DNA of 64,000 bases, taken from assembly GCF_030931715.1 (NCBI RefSeq), contig NZ_CP133261.1, positions 2,582,643 through 2,646,642 of the forward strand, written 5' to 3'. Below, piece after piece: positions 35,018 through 44,800 of the stretch (its first letter is position 1; each line of letters opens with the position of its first letter). A program made the position numbers and the translations under genes. This DNA is from Tissierella sp. MB52-C2 (GTDB taxonomy: Bacteria > Bacillota > Clostridia > Tissierellales > Tissierellaceae). A model generated the notes under the pieces. The model was not told the origin of the DNA. It made no database searches and worked only from the letters and a program-made list of their open reading frames with translations.

Positions 35018-36052
35018 CTATATTGTTATATCTAATATTTCTATCTCCTGTTCCTTAAGGAAATCTATAAATTTATCTCCTACTTTTACTATAGGTTTAG
35101 TTTCATCTTGAGGATGTATATATACTATTACTCCAGTAGTACCATCACTTAATAAAACTGTGTTCCCTACATAAAATCTAGAAATATTTTTTAAAAACAC
35201 TTGGGTAATATGTGAATCTAAGGATGTAAAGCTTTCTTCTCTAAGATAATCTGCTGCTCTAAGAGGTGAGTCCTTATACTTATATGTTCTAGTAGAAGTA
35301 AGGGCATGATATATGTCACATATGGCTATTATTTTGGCATATAAATGTATGTCCTTTTCACTTACTCCATTTGGATAGCCAGTCCCATCTATTTTCTCAT
35401 GGTGCTGTAATACTCCCAACAAAATATCATTATTAAATTTTTTAGTATCTAAAAGCATTTTATAGCTATAAAATGAATGTTTTCTCATTTCCACAGCTTC
35501 TTCTTCTGTCAATTTACTAGGTTTCTTTATTATATCATCGGATATCTTCAATTTTCCTAAATCATGGAAAAGTGCAGCTATGGATAAATCAAAAATTTGG
35601 TTTCTAGAAAGTTCTAACCACTTACCTAATGCGATGGCTAATATACACACTCCTAAACTATGATTAAAAGTATAGTCGTCTTTTTTCTTTAATAATCTCA
35701 TTTGAGTAAGTATATCTCTTTCCTTAGATACCTCATCTACAAAATCTTTCATTGTTTCAAGTATCTTATCTGTCTCTAGTTTGTTTTCCCTTTTTACTTC
35801 ATCAAATATTTTATCTAAAGCGTCCTCTAAATTATGATAGGAATCTTTCAATTCTTTATTGGAAACTCCTTCTGGAATTTTCTCTTCTCGTATAAAAACA
35901 GAGTCTATTTTATAATTAATTAATTTATTAATAAACTCTTTAGTTATGGCTGTACCCTTTGGAATCAATATAACTCCACTTCTTGAATCCATTACATCTC
36001 TATCTAAAATCATTCCTATATCTAGTTTCTTAACTTCTATGTTTTTACTCAA
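35018..36052 (-). CDS. HD-GYP domain cyclic-di-GMP phosphodiesterase-like protein
   Basis: 344 residues, TTG start with GGAGTGA upstream. The N-terminal DUF3391-like region (about 1-110) is followed by an HD-GYP domain (about 125-290) with the metal motifs H in FNHSLGVC, the HD pair in AALFHDLGKL, and HHEKIDGTGYP, the GYP hallmark. The last 50 residues are a small beta domain. It hydrolyses c-di-GMP to pGpG/GMP. It lies 34 bases upstream of the bacteriohemerythrin gene in the same direction, so one operon is likely. Confidence 0.92.
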   Translation of the reverse strand: MSKNIEVKKLDIGMILDRDVMDSRSGVILIPKGTAITKEFINKLINYKIDSVFIREEKIPEGVSNKELKDSYHNLEDALDKIFDEVKRENKLETDKILETMKDFVDEVSKERDILTQMRLLKKKDDYTFNHSLGVCILAIALGKWLELSRNQIFDLSIAALFHDLGKLKISDDIIKKPSKLTEEEAVEMRKHSFYSYKMLLDTKKFNNDILLGVLQHHEKIDGTGYPNGVSEKDIHLYAKIIAICDIYHALTSTRTYKYKDSPLRAADYLREESFTSLDSHITQVFLKNISRFYVGNTVLLSDGTTGVIVYIHPQDETKPIVKVGDKFIDFLKEQEIEILDITI

Positions 36053-36214
36053 GTTATCACTCCTCTAAGGAATAATCTATTTTCCATTTTAATACAATTA
36101 TATATTAAAGAAAAATATATAACAATAGCATTCTTTAAAGATTGTGCTAATTCATTTAGTGAGTATTTCGTTGTAAAATTAGAAAAAAATTAACTTAGCC
36201 AAATCCTATATTAT

Positions 36215-37189
36215 CTACTTTAATACCCTATTTATCAAATTTAAAAAGTTTTTATAGCCTATTTTTTCTATATCTTCTTGTGTAAATCCTTTTTCCTTAA
36301 GTTTTAGTATAAAATCTTTTCCTTTAGAAATGTCCTCTAATCCCTTAGTACGTAGAGAAGAATCTTCAGTAAAGGTATTTGCTGTATCTTTTCCAATATA
36401 TTCAAAGAAATCAAATCCTAAGGCGATTTTATCTATTCCTATGAGGTTTATAATATATTCTATATGACTTATTAAATAGTCTACACTTCTTTTATCCTTG
36501 TCTTCATGTATAAATTCATTGAAAGCATTTATACCAACTAGACCATCTCTTTCACCAATTGCCTTTATTTGATCATCGGTTAAATTTCTTGGAACATTAC
36601 ATAATACTCTTGAATTGGAATGAGATGCTATAAATGGCTTTTCAGCTACATTATAAATATCCCAAAAAGTTTTATCGTTTGCATGGGATACATCTAAAAT
36701 CATACCTATGGATTCCATAATCTTAATAGCTTCTTTTCCTAAAGTAGTAAGACCTCTATTTATATCTCCCCTTGCTCCAGTTCCAAGAAAATTTTCTTCA
36801 TTCCATGTTAGGCTTCCATGTCTAAACCCTAATTGGTACAAAGTATATATACTTTCTATATCTTCACCAATGCCACTTAATCCTTCTAATCCTAACAATA
36901 CTCCAATTTTATTTTCTTCTATGGCTTTATAGAAATCTTTGCTATTATATATTACCTTTATTATATCTTTACTTTCCCATAGCTCACTACTCATGGCTTT
37001 AATACTTTCAACAAGTCTTTCCTTTGGCCTCTTATCATGTGGGGGATCAATCCATATAACAAATACCCCTCCAACCATATTTCCTTTTCTAAATCTATCT
37101 AAATGATAATCTCTAATAATATTTTTTAATCCTTTTTCCCTTTTTTTAGTTACATCGGCCCATATATCTCCATGTATATCAAATAACAT
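36215..37189 (-). CDS. Membrane dipeptidase-type peptidase (family M19)
   Basis: 324 residues from ATG at 37189, which has AGGAGG at 9 bases; the longer frame (7 more codons) covers that site. The renal-dipeptidase fold has its di-zinc site motifs: DIHGD at the N-terminus, GLEG with the bridging Glu, DVSHAND, IASHSNSRVL..PRNLTD, and GFDFFE. It hydrolyses dipeptides, often with a D-residue. No signal peptide; cytoplasmic. Length is normal. Confidence 0.93.
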   Translation of the reverse strand: MLFDIHGDIWADVTKKREKGLKNIIRDYHLDRFRKGNMVGGVFVIWIDPPHDKRPKERLVESIKAMSSELWESKDIIKVIYNSKDFYKAIEENKIGVLLGLEGLSGIGEDIESIYTLYQLGFRHGSLTWNEENFLGTGARGDINRGLTTLGKEAIKIMESIGMILDVSHANDKTFWDIYNVAEKPFIASHSNSRVLCNVPRNLTDDQIKAIGERDGLVGINAFNEFIHEDKDKRSVDYLISHIEYIINLIGIDKIALGFDFFEYIGKDTANTFTEDSSLRTKGLEDISKGKDFILKLKEKGFTQEDIEKIGYKNFLNLINRVLK

Positions 37190-37220
37190 AATTATAGTCC
37201 TCCTAGACAAATTCTTTCAC

Positions 37221-37805
37221 TTATATTACCTGAATTAATAATAACCAAACACAGTAAATAACTAATAGTCTAAATAATATCTTTTCAAACTTACTATTTG
37301 TTTTAATTGTAATGGGAAAGGAAATTTTATTATTTAAAGGATAGAATAGCTTCACTCCCTTAGAAGTAAATAAGTCTGCTACTATGTGCAAGAAATACCC
37401 TATTATAAATCCAGAATATATGGAGTCTAATCCATAATCTAACTTACCTAAGGATACTATGGTTGTTGAGACAAGAAAGCCTACTATACTATGAGTAAAT
37501 CCTCTATGACTTGATATTCCCACAAGAAAAGATCCTATACCCAGAAACAAAAGAAACTTTAACTTGCTTAGGTAATACAGATATGTAAATACAATTCCTA
37601 CTAATACATAAAATGAGACTCTATAAAAATTGTTTTTAACTAATAATATCTTCTGATTTATTTTCCCCTTAGGGTGGTCTAAATCAGGAATTAAGGAACT
37701 TATTGCAGAAACCAATACTATTACAGACTGATTCTCTAAGGGTTGTCCATAGGATATAGTTAAAGCTGCTGCAATTCCTATTGCTATATGTGTTTTTCCT
37801 GTCAT
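37221..37805 (-). CDS. Integral membrane metal-dependent hydrolase (YdjM/DUF457 family)
   Basis: 194 residues with the family start MTGKTHIAIGIAAALTI, SLIPDLDHPKGKIN, HRGFTHSIVGFL and LHIVADLFTSKGVKLFYP. These H/D motifs lie between four to five membrane segments. This family includes E. coli YdjM and is predicted to hydrolyse a membrane substrate; the reaction is not established. It lies 31 bases before the peptidase gene, same strand. Confidence 0.88.
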   Translation of the reverse strand: MTGKTHIAIGIAAALTISYGQPLENQSVIVLVSAISSLIPDLDHPKGKINQKILLVKNNFYRVSFYVLVGIVFTYLYYLSKLKFLLFLGIGSFLVGISSHRGFTHSIVGFLVSTTIVSLGKLDYGLDSIYSGFIIGYFLHIVADLFTSKGVKLFYPLNNKISFPITIKTNSKFEKILFRLLVIYCVWLLLIQVI

Positions 37806-37851
37806 AAATATTCTCCTATTGATGTCGATTAAGGTTTCTAATTAAAAGACA

Positions 37852-37871
37852 AGGGACATTTTTTTAGTCCC
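37852..37871 (-). terminator. Terminator after the YerC-like gene
   Basis: Short stem GGGAC/GTCCC with an A-rich loop followed by TTGTCTTTT on the minus strand, 6 bases after the gene. The stem is weak. Confidence 0.55.
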
Positions 37872-37876
37872 CCATA

Positions 37877-38182
37877 TTATTTATCCTCTATTATTCCCAA
37901 TTTCTTAAGTACGACATTATATCCTTCTGATCCATAATTTAATGCTCTATTTATTCTGCTTATGGTTGCCGTACTAGCACCCGTTTCAGCTTCGATTTCA
38001 TTATATGTCTTATTTGTTTTAAGTAACTTAGCTACTTCTAACCTCTGTGATATTGCTTGAATTTCCTTTATTGTACATATGTCCTCGAAAAACCTATAAC
38101 ATTCTTCTCGATTTTCCAAAAGCAAGATTGCTTCAAAAAATCCATCCACTTGATCTGATTTTATCTTCGAGTTAAATTCCAT
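37877..38182 (-). CDS. YerC/YecD-family TrpR-like DNA-binding protein
   Basis: 101 residues, all helical. The TrpR-type helix-turn-helix is at about 45-85 (AISQRLEVAKLLKTNKTYNEIEAETGASTATISRINRALNYG). ATG has TAGGAGG upstream. In Bacillus subtilis yerC lies next to pcrA-ligA; here it is 10 kb away and on its own transcript. Its targets are unknown. It is not a tryptophan repressor by context. Confidence 0.9.
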   Translation of the reverse strand: MEFNSKIKSDQVDGFFEAILLLENREECYRFFEDICTIKEIQAISQRLEVAKLLKTNKTYNEIEAETGASTATISRINRALNYGSEGYNVVLKKLGIIEDK

Positions 38183-38242
38183 TTTTATTTCCTCCTAAAG
38201 TCATAGTTTCATATTAAAGCGTTCAAGTCTTATGTCCAATAT

Positions 38243-38266
38243 AATAGCTGGGAAAACCCAGCTATT
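38243..38266 (-). terminator. fhs terminator
   Basis: Stem AATAGCTGGG/CCCAGCTATT with a 4-base loop, 12 bases past the fhs stop. The flanks are A/T only, with a modest T run. Confidence 0.75.
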
Positions 38267-38278
38267 ATATTTATTATA

Positions 38279-39949
38279 TTAGAATAATCCTACTATTTCT
38301 CCATTAGGTAATATATCGATATTGTTAGCAGCTGGAACTTTTGGTAATCCTGGCATTGTCATGATTTCTCCCGTTAATGCTACTAGGAAACCTGCTCCTC
38401 TTGATACTCTTATATCTCTTACAGTTATTCTAAATCCACTTGGTCTACCAAGTAATGTTGGATCGTCTGATAAGGAATATTGAGTTTTTGCCATACAAAT
38501 TGGCATCTTATCAAAGCCTAACTTTTCTATATTAGCTATAGTCTTTTCACAAGCCTTTGTAAAGTCTACTCCATCTGCTCCATAAACTTCTTTAGCTATT
38601 TTTTCAATCTTAGTTTTGATTGATTCTTCTACATCATAAATTGGCTTAAAGTTGGATTGTTTTGTTTCGCATACTTTTACTACTGCCTCAGCCATAGCTA
38701 CTCCACCTTCTCCACCTTTACCCCATACTTCTGAAAGAACTGCTTCTGCACCTAATTCTTTACATCTATCAAGTACATATTTAAGTTCTGCTTCTGTATC
38801 TGTTGGGAAGTTATTTATAGCTACTACTGCTGGTACTCCAAACTTATTAATGTTTTCTATATGTTTCTCTAGGTTAGCAAATCCTTTAGATAATGCATCT
38901 AGATTTTCAGTTCCTAGTTCATCCTTCTTAACTCCACCATTGTATTTTAGTGCTCTTATTGTAGCTACTATTACTGCAGCATCTGGTTTTAAGCCACCAA
39001 ATCTACACTTAATATCAAAGAATTTCTCAGCACCTAAATCTGCACCAAATCCAGCTTCTGTTACTGTATATTCAGCCATTTTTAGAGCTAATTTTGTTGC
39101 TAACATTGAGTTACATCCATGAGCAATATTAGCAAATGGTCCACCATGAATTAGTGCTGGTGTATTTTCTAATGTTTGAACAAGGTTAGGATCTACTGCA
39201 TCTTTCATAAGTAAAGCTACTGCCCCTTGTGCATCTAGGTCTTTAGCAAATACTGGGCTACCGTCAAATTTATATGCTACTATTATTTCTCCTACTCTAG
39301 CTTTAAGGTCTTCTAAGTCTTTTGATAAGCAGAAAATTGCCATTATCTCTGATGCAACTGTTATATCAAATCCATCTTGTCTAGGCATACCATTTGGTTT
39401 TCCACCTAGGCCTACTACAATATCTCTTAAAGCTCTATCATTCATATCAAGAACTCTTTTCCAAACTACTCTTCTTGGATCGATGTTTAATGCATTTCCT
39501 TGATGAATATGGTTATCTAATAAAGCTGAAATTAAGTTATGAGCTGTAGTTATAGCATGGAAGTCTCCTGTAAAGTGTAAGTTGATATCTTCCATTGGTA
39601 CTACTTGAGCATATCCGCCACCAGCTGCTCCACCTTTAACTCCAAAGCTAGGTCCTAATGAAGGCTCTCTTAAAGCTGTTATAGCACTCTTTCCAATTTT
39701 ATTTAATCCCATGGAAAGACCTATGTTTGTAGTTGTTTTACCTTCGCCTGCTGGAGTAGGGTTAATTGCTGTAACTAAGATTAATTTTCCATCTGGCTTA
39801 TCTTTCATCTCATCTAGTAATCCTAGAGATACTTTTGCTTTATACTTACCATACTGAATTAAATGATCTTCGTCGATTCCTAACTTAGCTGCAACATCAA
39901 CTATGGGAAGCATTTTCGCTTCTTGTGCAATTTGAACGTCTGTTTTCAC
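38279..39949 (-). CDS. fhs: Formate--tetrahydrofolate ligase
   Basis: 556 residues, GTG start with GAGGAGG upstream. It makes 10-formyl-THF from formate, THF and ATP. Visible are the ATP loop [18 protein letters not shown] (about 65-80), the [35 protein letters not shown] block and the PGLPKVPAA end. In Clostridia it serves one-carbon and acetogenesis-type or purine-fermentation routes. Here it directly precedes a purine operon whose PurN and PurH consume 10-formyl-THF, although it has its own start region. Length is normal. Confidence 0.97.
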   Translation of the reverse strand: MKTDVQIAQEAKMLPIVDVAAKLGIDEDHLIQYGKYKAKVSLGLLDEMKDKPDGKLILVTAINPTPAGEGKTTTNIGLSMGLNKIGKSAITALREPSLGPSFGVKGGAAGGGYAQVVPMEDINLHFTGDFHAITTAHNLISALLDNHIHQGNALNIDPRRVVWKRVLDMNDRALRDIVVGLGGKPNGMPRQDGFDITVASEIMAIFCLSKDLEDLKARVGEIIVAYKFDGSPVFAKDLDAQGAVALLMKDAVDPNLVQTLENTPALIHGGPFANIAHGCNSMLATKLALKMAEYTVTEAGFGADLGAEKFFDIKCRFGGLKPDAAVIVATIRALKYNGGVKKDELGTENLDALSKGFANLEKHIENINKFGVPAVVAINNFPTDTEAELKYVLDRCKELGAEAVLSEVWGKGGEGGVAMAEAVVKVCETKQSNFKPIYDVEESIKTKIEKIAKEVYGADGVDFTKACEKTIANIEKLGFDKMPICMAKTQYSLSDDPTLLGRPSGFRITVRDIRVSRGAGFLVALTGEIMTMPGLPKVPAANNIDILPNGEIVGLF

Positions 39950-40177
39950 TTATATTCCTCCTCTATATTCATTCGTACTACAATATTGCCTATAATAGTA
40001 TAAAAAATTATACATCTTTAGATATATACCCTATTTTATGCACCAATCACATATTTATTTAAAATTTTAGCATTGTTTTATTTTGCCCTGTAGTACTATA
40101 TAGTATTATAACAGAATTGTCTAAAATTTGGAATCATTTTAAATTAAAAAAACAGATTTCCTTTACTTTAAAAAAAT

Positions 40178-40331
40178 TATATCTTTCCTATATCTTTCCT
40201 ATATCTTTCCTATATCTTTCCTATATCTTTCCTATATCTTTCCTATATCTTTCCTATATCTTTCCTATATCTTTCCTATATCTTTCCTATATCTTTCCTA
40301 TATCTTTCCTATATCTTTCCTATATCTTTCC
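40178..40331. repeat. 11-bp tandem repeat, 14 exact copies
   Basis: Fourteen uninterrupted copies of TATATCTTTCC (minus: GGAAAGATATA), 154 bases. The first copies in the minus direction lie inside the 3' end of purD and supply its last codons and stop. The rest fills the gap towards fhs. The 40-bp of sequence on each side is unrelated. It resembles a slippage-prone VNTR. The remainder of the 358-base gap between fhs and purD holds only the fhs leader. Confidence 0.97.
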
Positions 40332-41562
40332 TATAATACATGTTGCTAAAATTAATTTTTTCTACATTTTCATAAGCATTTTTTATGGTTTCATCAAGAG
40401 TTTTTCCTAAGCTAGTCACAGATAAAACTCGCCCTCCATTTGTAACTAAATCCTTATCGACAATCTTTGTGCCATTATGGAATACAATAGTATTATTATC
40501 TACTTTGTCTATATTTATTATCTTAAATCCTTTTTCATATTCATTTGGGTAGCCTTCTGATACTAAAACTACTGTCATAGCTCTATCATTATTCCATTTT
40601 AGGTCAGATTTCATAAATGTTCCATCTATGGTTTTCTCAAATAACTCTACTATATCTGAATCAAGTCTTGGAATTAGTACTTCAGTTTCAGGATCTCCAA
40701 ACCTTGTATTAAATTCTAATACCTTTGGCTCTCCTTTTACGACCATTAATCCAATAAAAAGTATTCCTCTAAAATCTAAATTCTCCTTAGCTAATCCATA
40801 TCTAATATTATTTAAAATATTCTTCTCAATCTTTTCACTTAATTCTTCATTAAATATAGGACTAGGAGATATACAACCTACACCACCAGTATTAGGTCCC
40901 TTATCACCATCATATATCTTTTTATAATCCTTAGCAGACTCCATAGGAACTATTTTATCCTTTGTTACCACACAAAGCAGTGATGTTTCTACGCCATCTA
41001 GAAATTCCTCTATAACTACTTTGTTTCCTTCATCACCAAATATTTTATTTCCTAAAATATCTTTTAATGTATCTTTAGCCTCATCTTCACTATGACAAAT
41101 AACTACACCTTTTCCAGCACATAATCCATCAGCCTTTATAACTAATGGATATGAAAACTCCTTTATTCCTTCTATTGCATCTTCTAAATCTGTAAATGTT
41201 TTATACTTTGCAGTAGGTATATTATATTTTTCCATAAATACTTTAGAAAATTCTTTACTTCCTTCAAGTCTAGCACATTCTTTATTTACACCAAAGATTT
41301 TTAATCCTTCTTCTTGAAACCTATCTACAATTCCTAAAACTAAGGGTTGTTCAGGCCCTACTACAGTTAAATCTATATTGTTTTCTAATGCAAATTCTAA
41401 TAATTTATCTATATCATCTACATTTATATCCATATTTTCAGCTAATTCAGCAGTTCCCCCATTGCCTGGAGCACAATAAATCTTACTTACTTTACTACTT
41501 TTAGCTATTTTCCAACATAATGCGTGTTCTCTACCTCCGCTACCTAATACTAATACTTTCAT
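40309..41562 (-). CDS. purD: Phosphoribosylamine--glycine ligase
   Basis: 417 residues. ATP-grasp enzyme joining phosphoribosylamine and glycine (step 2). It has the N-terminal GSGGREHALCWKIAKS, PEQPLVLGIVD, KADGLCAGKGVVIC, NTGGVG and EFNTRFGDPETEVLI. The last residues (RKDIGKI and the stop) are encoded by the 11-bp tandem repeat, so the natural C-terminus has been replaced by or fused to repeat sequence. It is the last gene of the purLEFMNHD operon. No terminator hairpin follows, only the repeat. Confidence 0.96.
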   Translation of the reverse strand: MKVLVLGSGGREHALCWKIAKSSKVSKIYCAPGNGGTAELAENMDINVDDIDKLLEFALENNIDLTVVGPEQPLVLGIVDRFQEEGLKIFGVNKECARLEGSKEFSKVFMEKYNIPTAKYKTFTDLEDAIEGIKEFSYPLVIKADGLCAGKGVVICHSEDEAKDTLKDILGNKIFGDEGNKVVIEEFLDGVETSLLCVVTKDKIVPMESAKDYKKIYDGDKGPNTGGVGCISPSPIFNEELSEKIEKNILNNIRYGLAKENLDFRGILFIGLMVVKGEPKVLEFNTRFGDPETEVLIPRLDSDIVELFEKTIDGTFMKSDLKWNNDRAMTVVLVSEGYPNEYEKGFKIINIDKVDNNTIVFHNGTKIVDKDLVTNGGRVLSVTSLGKTLDETIKNAYENVEKINFSNMYYRKDIGKI

Positions 41563-41578
41563 TTTCTCCCCTCCTGCA

Positions 41579-43111
41579 TTAATGTTTGAAATGTCTTATA
41601 TCTGTAAATATCATAGCCATATTATTTTTGTCCGCCTCTTCTATGACTTCTTTATCCTTAATGGAACCTCCTGGTTGGATGATTGCCTTTATTCCTGCTT
41701 CATTTAAAAATTCTATTGAATCTTTAAATGGGAAGAATCCATCAGAAGCTAGAACACCTTCTGCAATCTTATCTCCCGATCTATCTATGGCATTTTTAAC
41801 TGCCCATGATCTATTCACTTCACCTAGACCTATACCTATAGTTCCTTTATCCTTAGCTATAACTACTCCATTGGATTTTACAGTTTTTGCAGCTTTCCAA
41901 GCAAATATTAAGTCTTCCATTTCTTTTTCTGTAGGATTTCTTTTTGTAACTACTTGTAACTCTTCTTTTAATAAAATAGTATCTCTATTTTGTACCAAAA
42001 CTCCACCTAATATCTTTTTTATATCTAGTTCTTTGTATTTATCATCTAGAATATCTTTTATTTCTAGAATTCGTATGTTTTTCTTTTGAGTTAATATTTT
42101 TATTGCTTGTTCTGTAAATGATGGTGCAATTACTATTTCAATAAATATACTGTTTAACTTTTCAGCAAGTTCCTCATCAATTTCTCTATTGGCAGCAACT
42201 ATACCTCCAAATATAGATTCTTTATCACACTCATAAGCCTTTTCATAGGCTTCAGATATGTCTTTTCCACTGCCAATACCACAAGGATTAGCATGTTTTA
42301 CAGCTACTACAGTAGGCTCATCAAATATTTTTAAAGCATCAATTGCACCGTTGGCATCATTAATATTATTAAAAGAAAGTTCTTTCCCATGGATTTGTAC
42401 TGCTCCTGCAAGGGTTCCTTCTATTTTTCCTACTTCCTTATAAAAAGCTGCTCTTTGATGAGGGTTTTCTCCATATCTTAATTCTTCTTTAGATTTATAT
42501 GCTAAAGTTAATCTTTCTGGAAATATAACTTCCTCTATTTCATTAAAATAATTTGATATTAAGGTATCATAATAAGCTGTATAGTTAAATACTTTTCTCG
42601 CCAAATATTGCCTTGTTTTTATAGTGGTCTCGTTATTCTCCTTTAATTCCTTTAGTACTATTTCATAATCCTTTGGATCAACTATTACAGTTACATCATT
42701 GTAATTTTTCGCTGCAGCTCTAATCATAGATGGTCCGCCTATATCTATATTTTCTATAATTTCTTCATGAGTTACTCCTGGTCTTTTTATAGTCTCTTCA
42801 AAGGGATAAAGATTATTTACCACCATATCAATAGGTCCAATATTCATTTTCTCTATTGTTTCCATATGGGAAGGCTCATCTCTTCTATATAATAAGCCTC
42901 CATGGATATATGGATTTAGAGTCTTTACTCTTCCATCTAATATTTCCGGGAATTTAGTTATATCCTCTACTTCTATTATTTCTACTCCTGCTTTTTGCAA
43001 GATCTTAGATGTACCACCAGTTGAAATTATTTCCCATCCTAATTCTCTTAAACATGATGCAAACTCCACTATACCTTCCTTATGAAAAACACTTATTAAT
43101 GCTCTTTTCAT
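41579..43111 (-). CDS. purH: Bifunctional AICAR formyltransferase / IMP cyclohydrolase
   Basis: 510 residues, normal length. The N-terminal third is the IMP cyclohydrolase (MGS-like fold: LGWEIISTGGTSKILQKAGV, ...GRVKTLNPYIHGGLLYRRDE). The remainder is the AICAR transformylase with LRYGENPHQRAAFY and VKHANPCGIGSG, which carry the catalytic Lys-His. Last two steps to IMP, using 10-formyl-THF. It lies 10 bases from purN and 16 from purD. Confidence 0.97.
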   Translation of the reverse strand: MKRALISVFHKEGIVEFASCLRELGWEIISTGGTSKILQKAGVEIIEVEDITKFPEILDGRVKTLNPYIHGGLLYRRDEPSHMETIEKMNIGPIDMVVNNLYPFEETIKRPGVTHEEIIENIDIGGPSMIRAAAKNYNDVTVIVDPKDYEIVLKELKENNETTIKTRQYLARKVFNYTAYYDTLISNYFNEIEEVIFPERLTLAYKSKEELRYGENPHQRAAFYKEVGKIEGTLAGAVQIHGKELSFNNINDANGAIDALKIFDEPTVVAVKHANPCGIGSGKDISEAYEKAYECDKESIFGGIVAANREIDEELAEKLNSIFIEIVIAPSFTEQAIKILTQKKNIRILEIKDILDDKYKELDIKKILGGVLVQNRDTILLKEELQVVTKRNPTEKEMEDLIFAWKAAKTVKSNGVVIAKDKGTIGIGLGEVNRSWAVKNAIDRSGDKIAEGVLASDGFFPFKDSIEFLNEAGIKAIIQPGGSIKDKEVIEEADKNNMAMIFTDIRHFKH

Positions 43112-43121
43112 TAGCTCACCT

Positions 43122-43745
43122 CTAGTTTATAATCACTTTTCTTCCTTCAATGTATAATCTATTTTCACAATATAACTTAACTCCTTGTACTAGAATTTCA
43201 TGTTCTACTTTTAATACCTTTTCTTTTAAAGTATCTATTGTATCCTTTGAATCTACTTCTACTACTTTCTGAAGTATAATTGGACCTGTATCCGTTCCCT
43301 CATCTACAAAATGAACTGTAGCTCCTGTAAATTTAACTCCATAACTTAAGACTTCTCCATGAACTCTCTCACCATAATAACCTTTACCACAGAAACTTGG
43401 TATTAGTGAGGGATGGATATTTATTATTCTCTCTTTAAATTCATGAATAAAGGATTTTGATAAGACTTTTAAATACCCAGCTAAAACAATTAATTCTATA
43501 TCTCTTTTTTTAAATTCATTTATTAGCCTTAGATTATATTCCTCCTCCGAATCAAAGGCTTTCCTTCCTATAAATATGCTTTCTATCCCTGCATCTTTTC
43601 CTCTAGTTAATCCATAGGCTTCTTCTTTATTGGAAATAATCAGCTTTATTTCACCATTGATATTTCCATCTTTAATATTATCTATTATTGATTGTAGATT
43701 AGTTCCGCCACCAGAAATTAAAACTCCAATTTTTACTGGTGGCAT
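43122..43745 (-). CDS. purN: Phosphoribosylglycinamide formyltransferase (folate-dependent)
   Basis: 207 residues. It formylates GAR with 10-formyl-THF. The ligand motif ISGGGTNLQSIID, the catalytic Asn-His in IINIHPSLIPSF and Asp in DEGTDTGPIILQ are present. ATG at 43745 follows GAAGGAG and overlaps the purM end by 13 bases, so the two are translationally coupled. Confidence 0.96.
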   Translation of the reverse strand: MPPVKIGVLISGGGTNLQSIIDNIKDGNINGEIKLIISNKEEAYGLTRGKDAGIESIFIGRKAFDSEEEYNLRLINEFKKRDIELIVLAGYLKVLSKSFIHEFKERIINIHPSLIPSFCGKGYYGERVHGEVLSYGVKFTGATVHFVDEGTDTGPIILQKVVEVDSKDTIDTLKEKVLKVEHEILVQGVKLYCENRLYIEGRKVIIN

Positions 43746-44767
43746 AGTACTACTCCTTCAGCACCTTTCTTAACCTGACCAAGAACTACAAAGTCTTCTT
43801 CCTTTTCTTCTAATAAATTCTTAATATCATCTAATTCCTCTTTATCTACTGCCATAACCATGCCTATTCCCATATTAAAAGTACCATACATTTCATCGAT
43901 AGCTATGTTTCCCCATTGTTGCAATAATTTAAATATAGTTGGCGTATTTATTTTCTGTGTATTTATCTCGACAGTTAATCCTTCAGGTAACATTCTTGGA
44001 ATGTTCTCATAAAATCCTCCGCCTGTTATATGGCTTAGTCCCTTTACATTGAATTTTTCCACTAATTCATATACTGGGTTTGTATATATTCTCGTTGGCT
44101 TTAGAAGTTCTTCTCCTATGCTACATCCTAGTTCCTCTATATAATCATCTATTTTCATATTCATTTTATCAAATACAATCTTTCTAACTAGTGAAAAACC
44201 ATTGCTATGAACTCCACTGGAAGGTAGTCCTATTATATAGTCTCCTTCTTCTATGGTTGATCCATCGATTATTTTCTTCTTATCTACTACTCCGACACAA
44301 AAACCTGCCACATCATATTCATCGTCTTTATAAAATCCTGGCATTTCAGCCGTTTCTCCACCTATTAATGCACATCCAGCTTTTATACATCCATTTGATA
44401 CGCCTTCTACTATACTTGCCATTTTTTCAGGAATTAACTTTCCTGTGGCTATATAGTCTAGGAAAAATAAAGGTTTAGCACCTTGACACAGAATGTCATT
44501 GGCACACATGGCTACGCAATCTTCTCCTATAGTATTGTGTTTGTCTGCCATAAATGCAAGTCTAAGTTTTGTACCTACTCCATCTGTTCCTGATACTAAA
44601 ACTGGCTCTTCAAAGGATTTAGTATCTAGTTGAAAAAGTCCGGCAAATCCTCCTATATCCGACAAAACTCCTGGAATATGGGTTTTCTTAATCATTCCTT
44701 TAATAAGCTGTACCTCTTTATATCCCGCTTCTTTATCTACACCTGCATCTTTATATGTTAAGCTCAA
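43733..44767 (-). CDS. purM: Phosphoribosylformylglycinamidine cyclo-ligase (AIR synthetase)
   Basis: 344 residues, TTG start with GAGAAGGAA upstream. It closes FGAM to AIR with ATP. It has AGVDKEAGY near the start, SGTDGVGTKLRLAF, CVAMCANDILCQGAKPLFFLDYIATG, IGGETAEMPGFY, GLPSSGVHSNGFSLVRK and HITGGGFYENIPRML. It is the fourth gene of the purine operon. It belongs to the same fold family as the proteins at 5796 and 57706 but is the only one in pathway context. Confidence 0.97.
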   Translation of the reverse strand: MSLTYKDAGVDKEAGYKEVQLIKGMIKKTHIPGVLSDIGGFAGLFQLDTKSFEEPVLVSGTDGVGTKLRLAFMADKHNTIGEDCVAMCANDILCQGAKPLFFLDYIATGKLIPEKMASIVEGVSNGCIKAGCALIGGETAEMPGFYKDDEYDVAGFCVGVVDKKKIIDGSTIEEGDYIIGLPSSGVHSNGFSLVRKIVFDKMNMKIDDYIEELGCSIGEELLKPTRIYTNPVYELVEKFNVKGLSHITGGGFYENIPRMLPEGLTVEINTQKINTPTIFKLLQQWGNIAIDEMYGTFNMGIGMVMAVDKEELDDIKNLLEEKEEDFVVLGQVKKGAEGVVLCHQ

Positions 44768-44800
44768 TTCCTTCTCTCCTTTCGCTGAATTAACAGCTAA

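Noticed and set aside
40178-40331. Possible CRISPR array
   Set aside because: The unit is 11 bases, head-to-tail, with no spacers and no cas genes, so it is a simple tandem repeat.
40117-40410. A 97-codon plus-strand frame with repeated YIFPISFLYLS residues
   Set aside because: It is only the forward translation of the 11-bp tandem repeat and the purD 3' end. It has no ribosome binding site.
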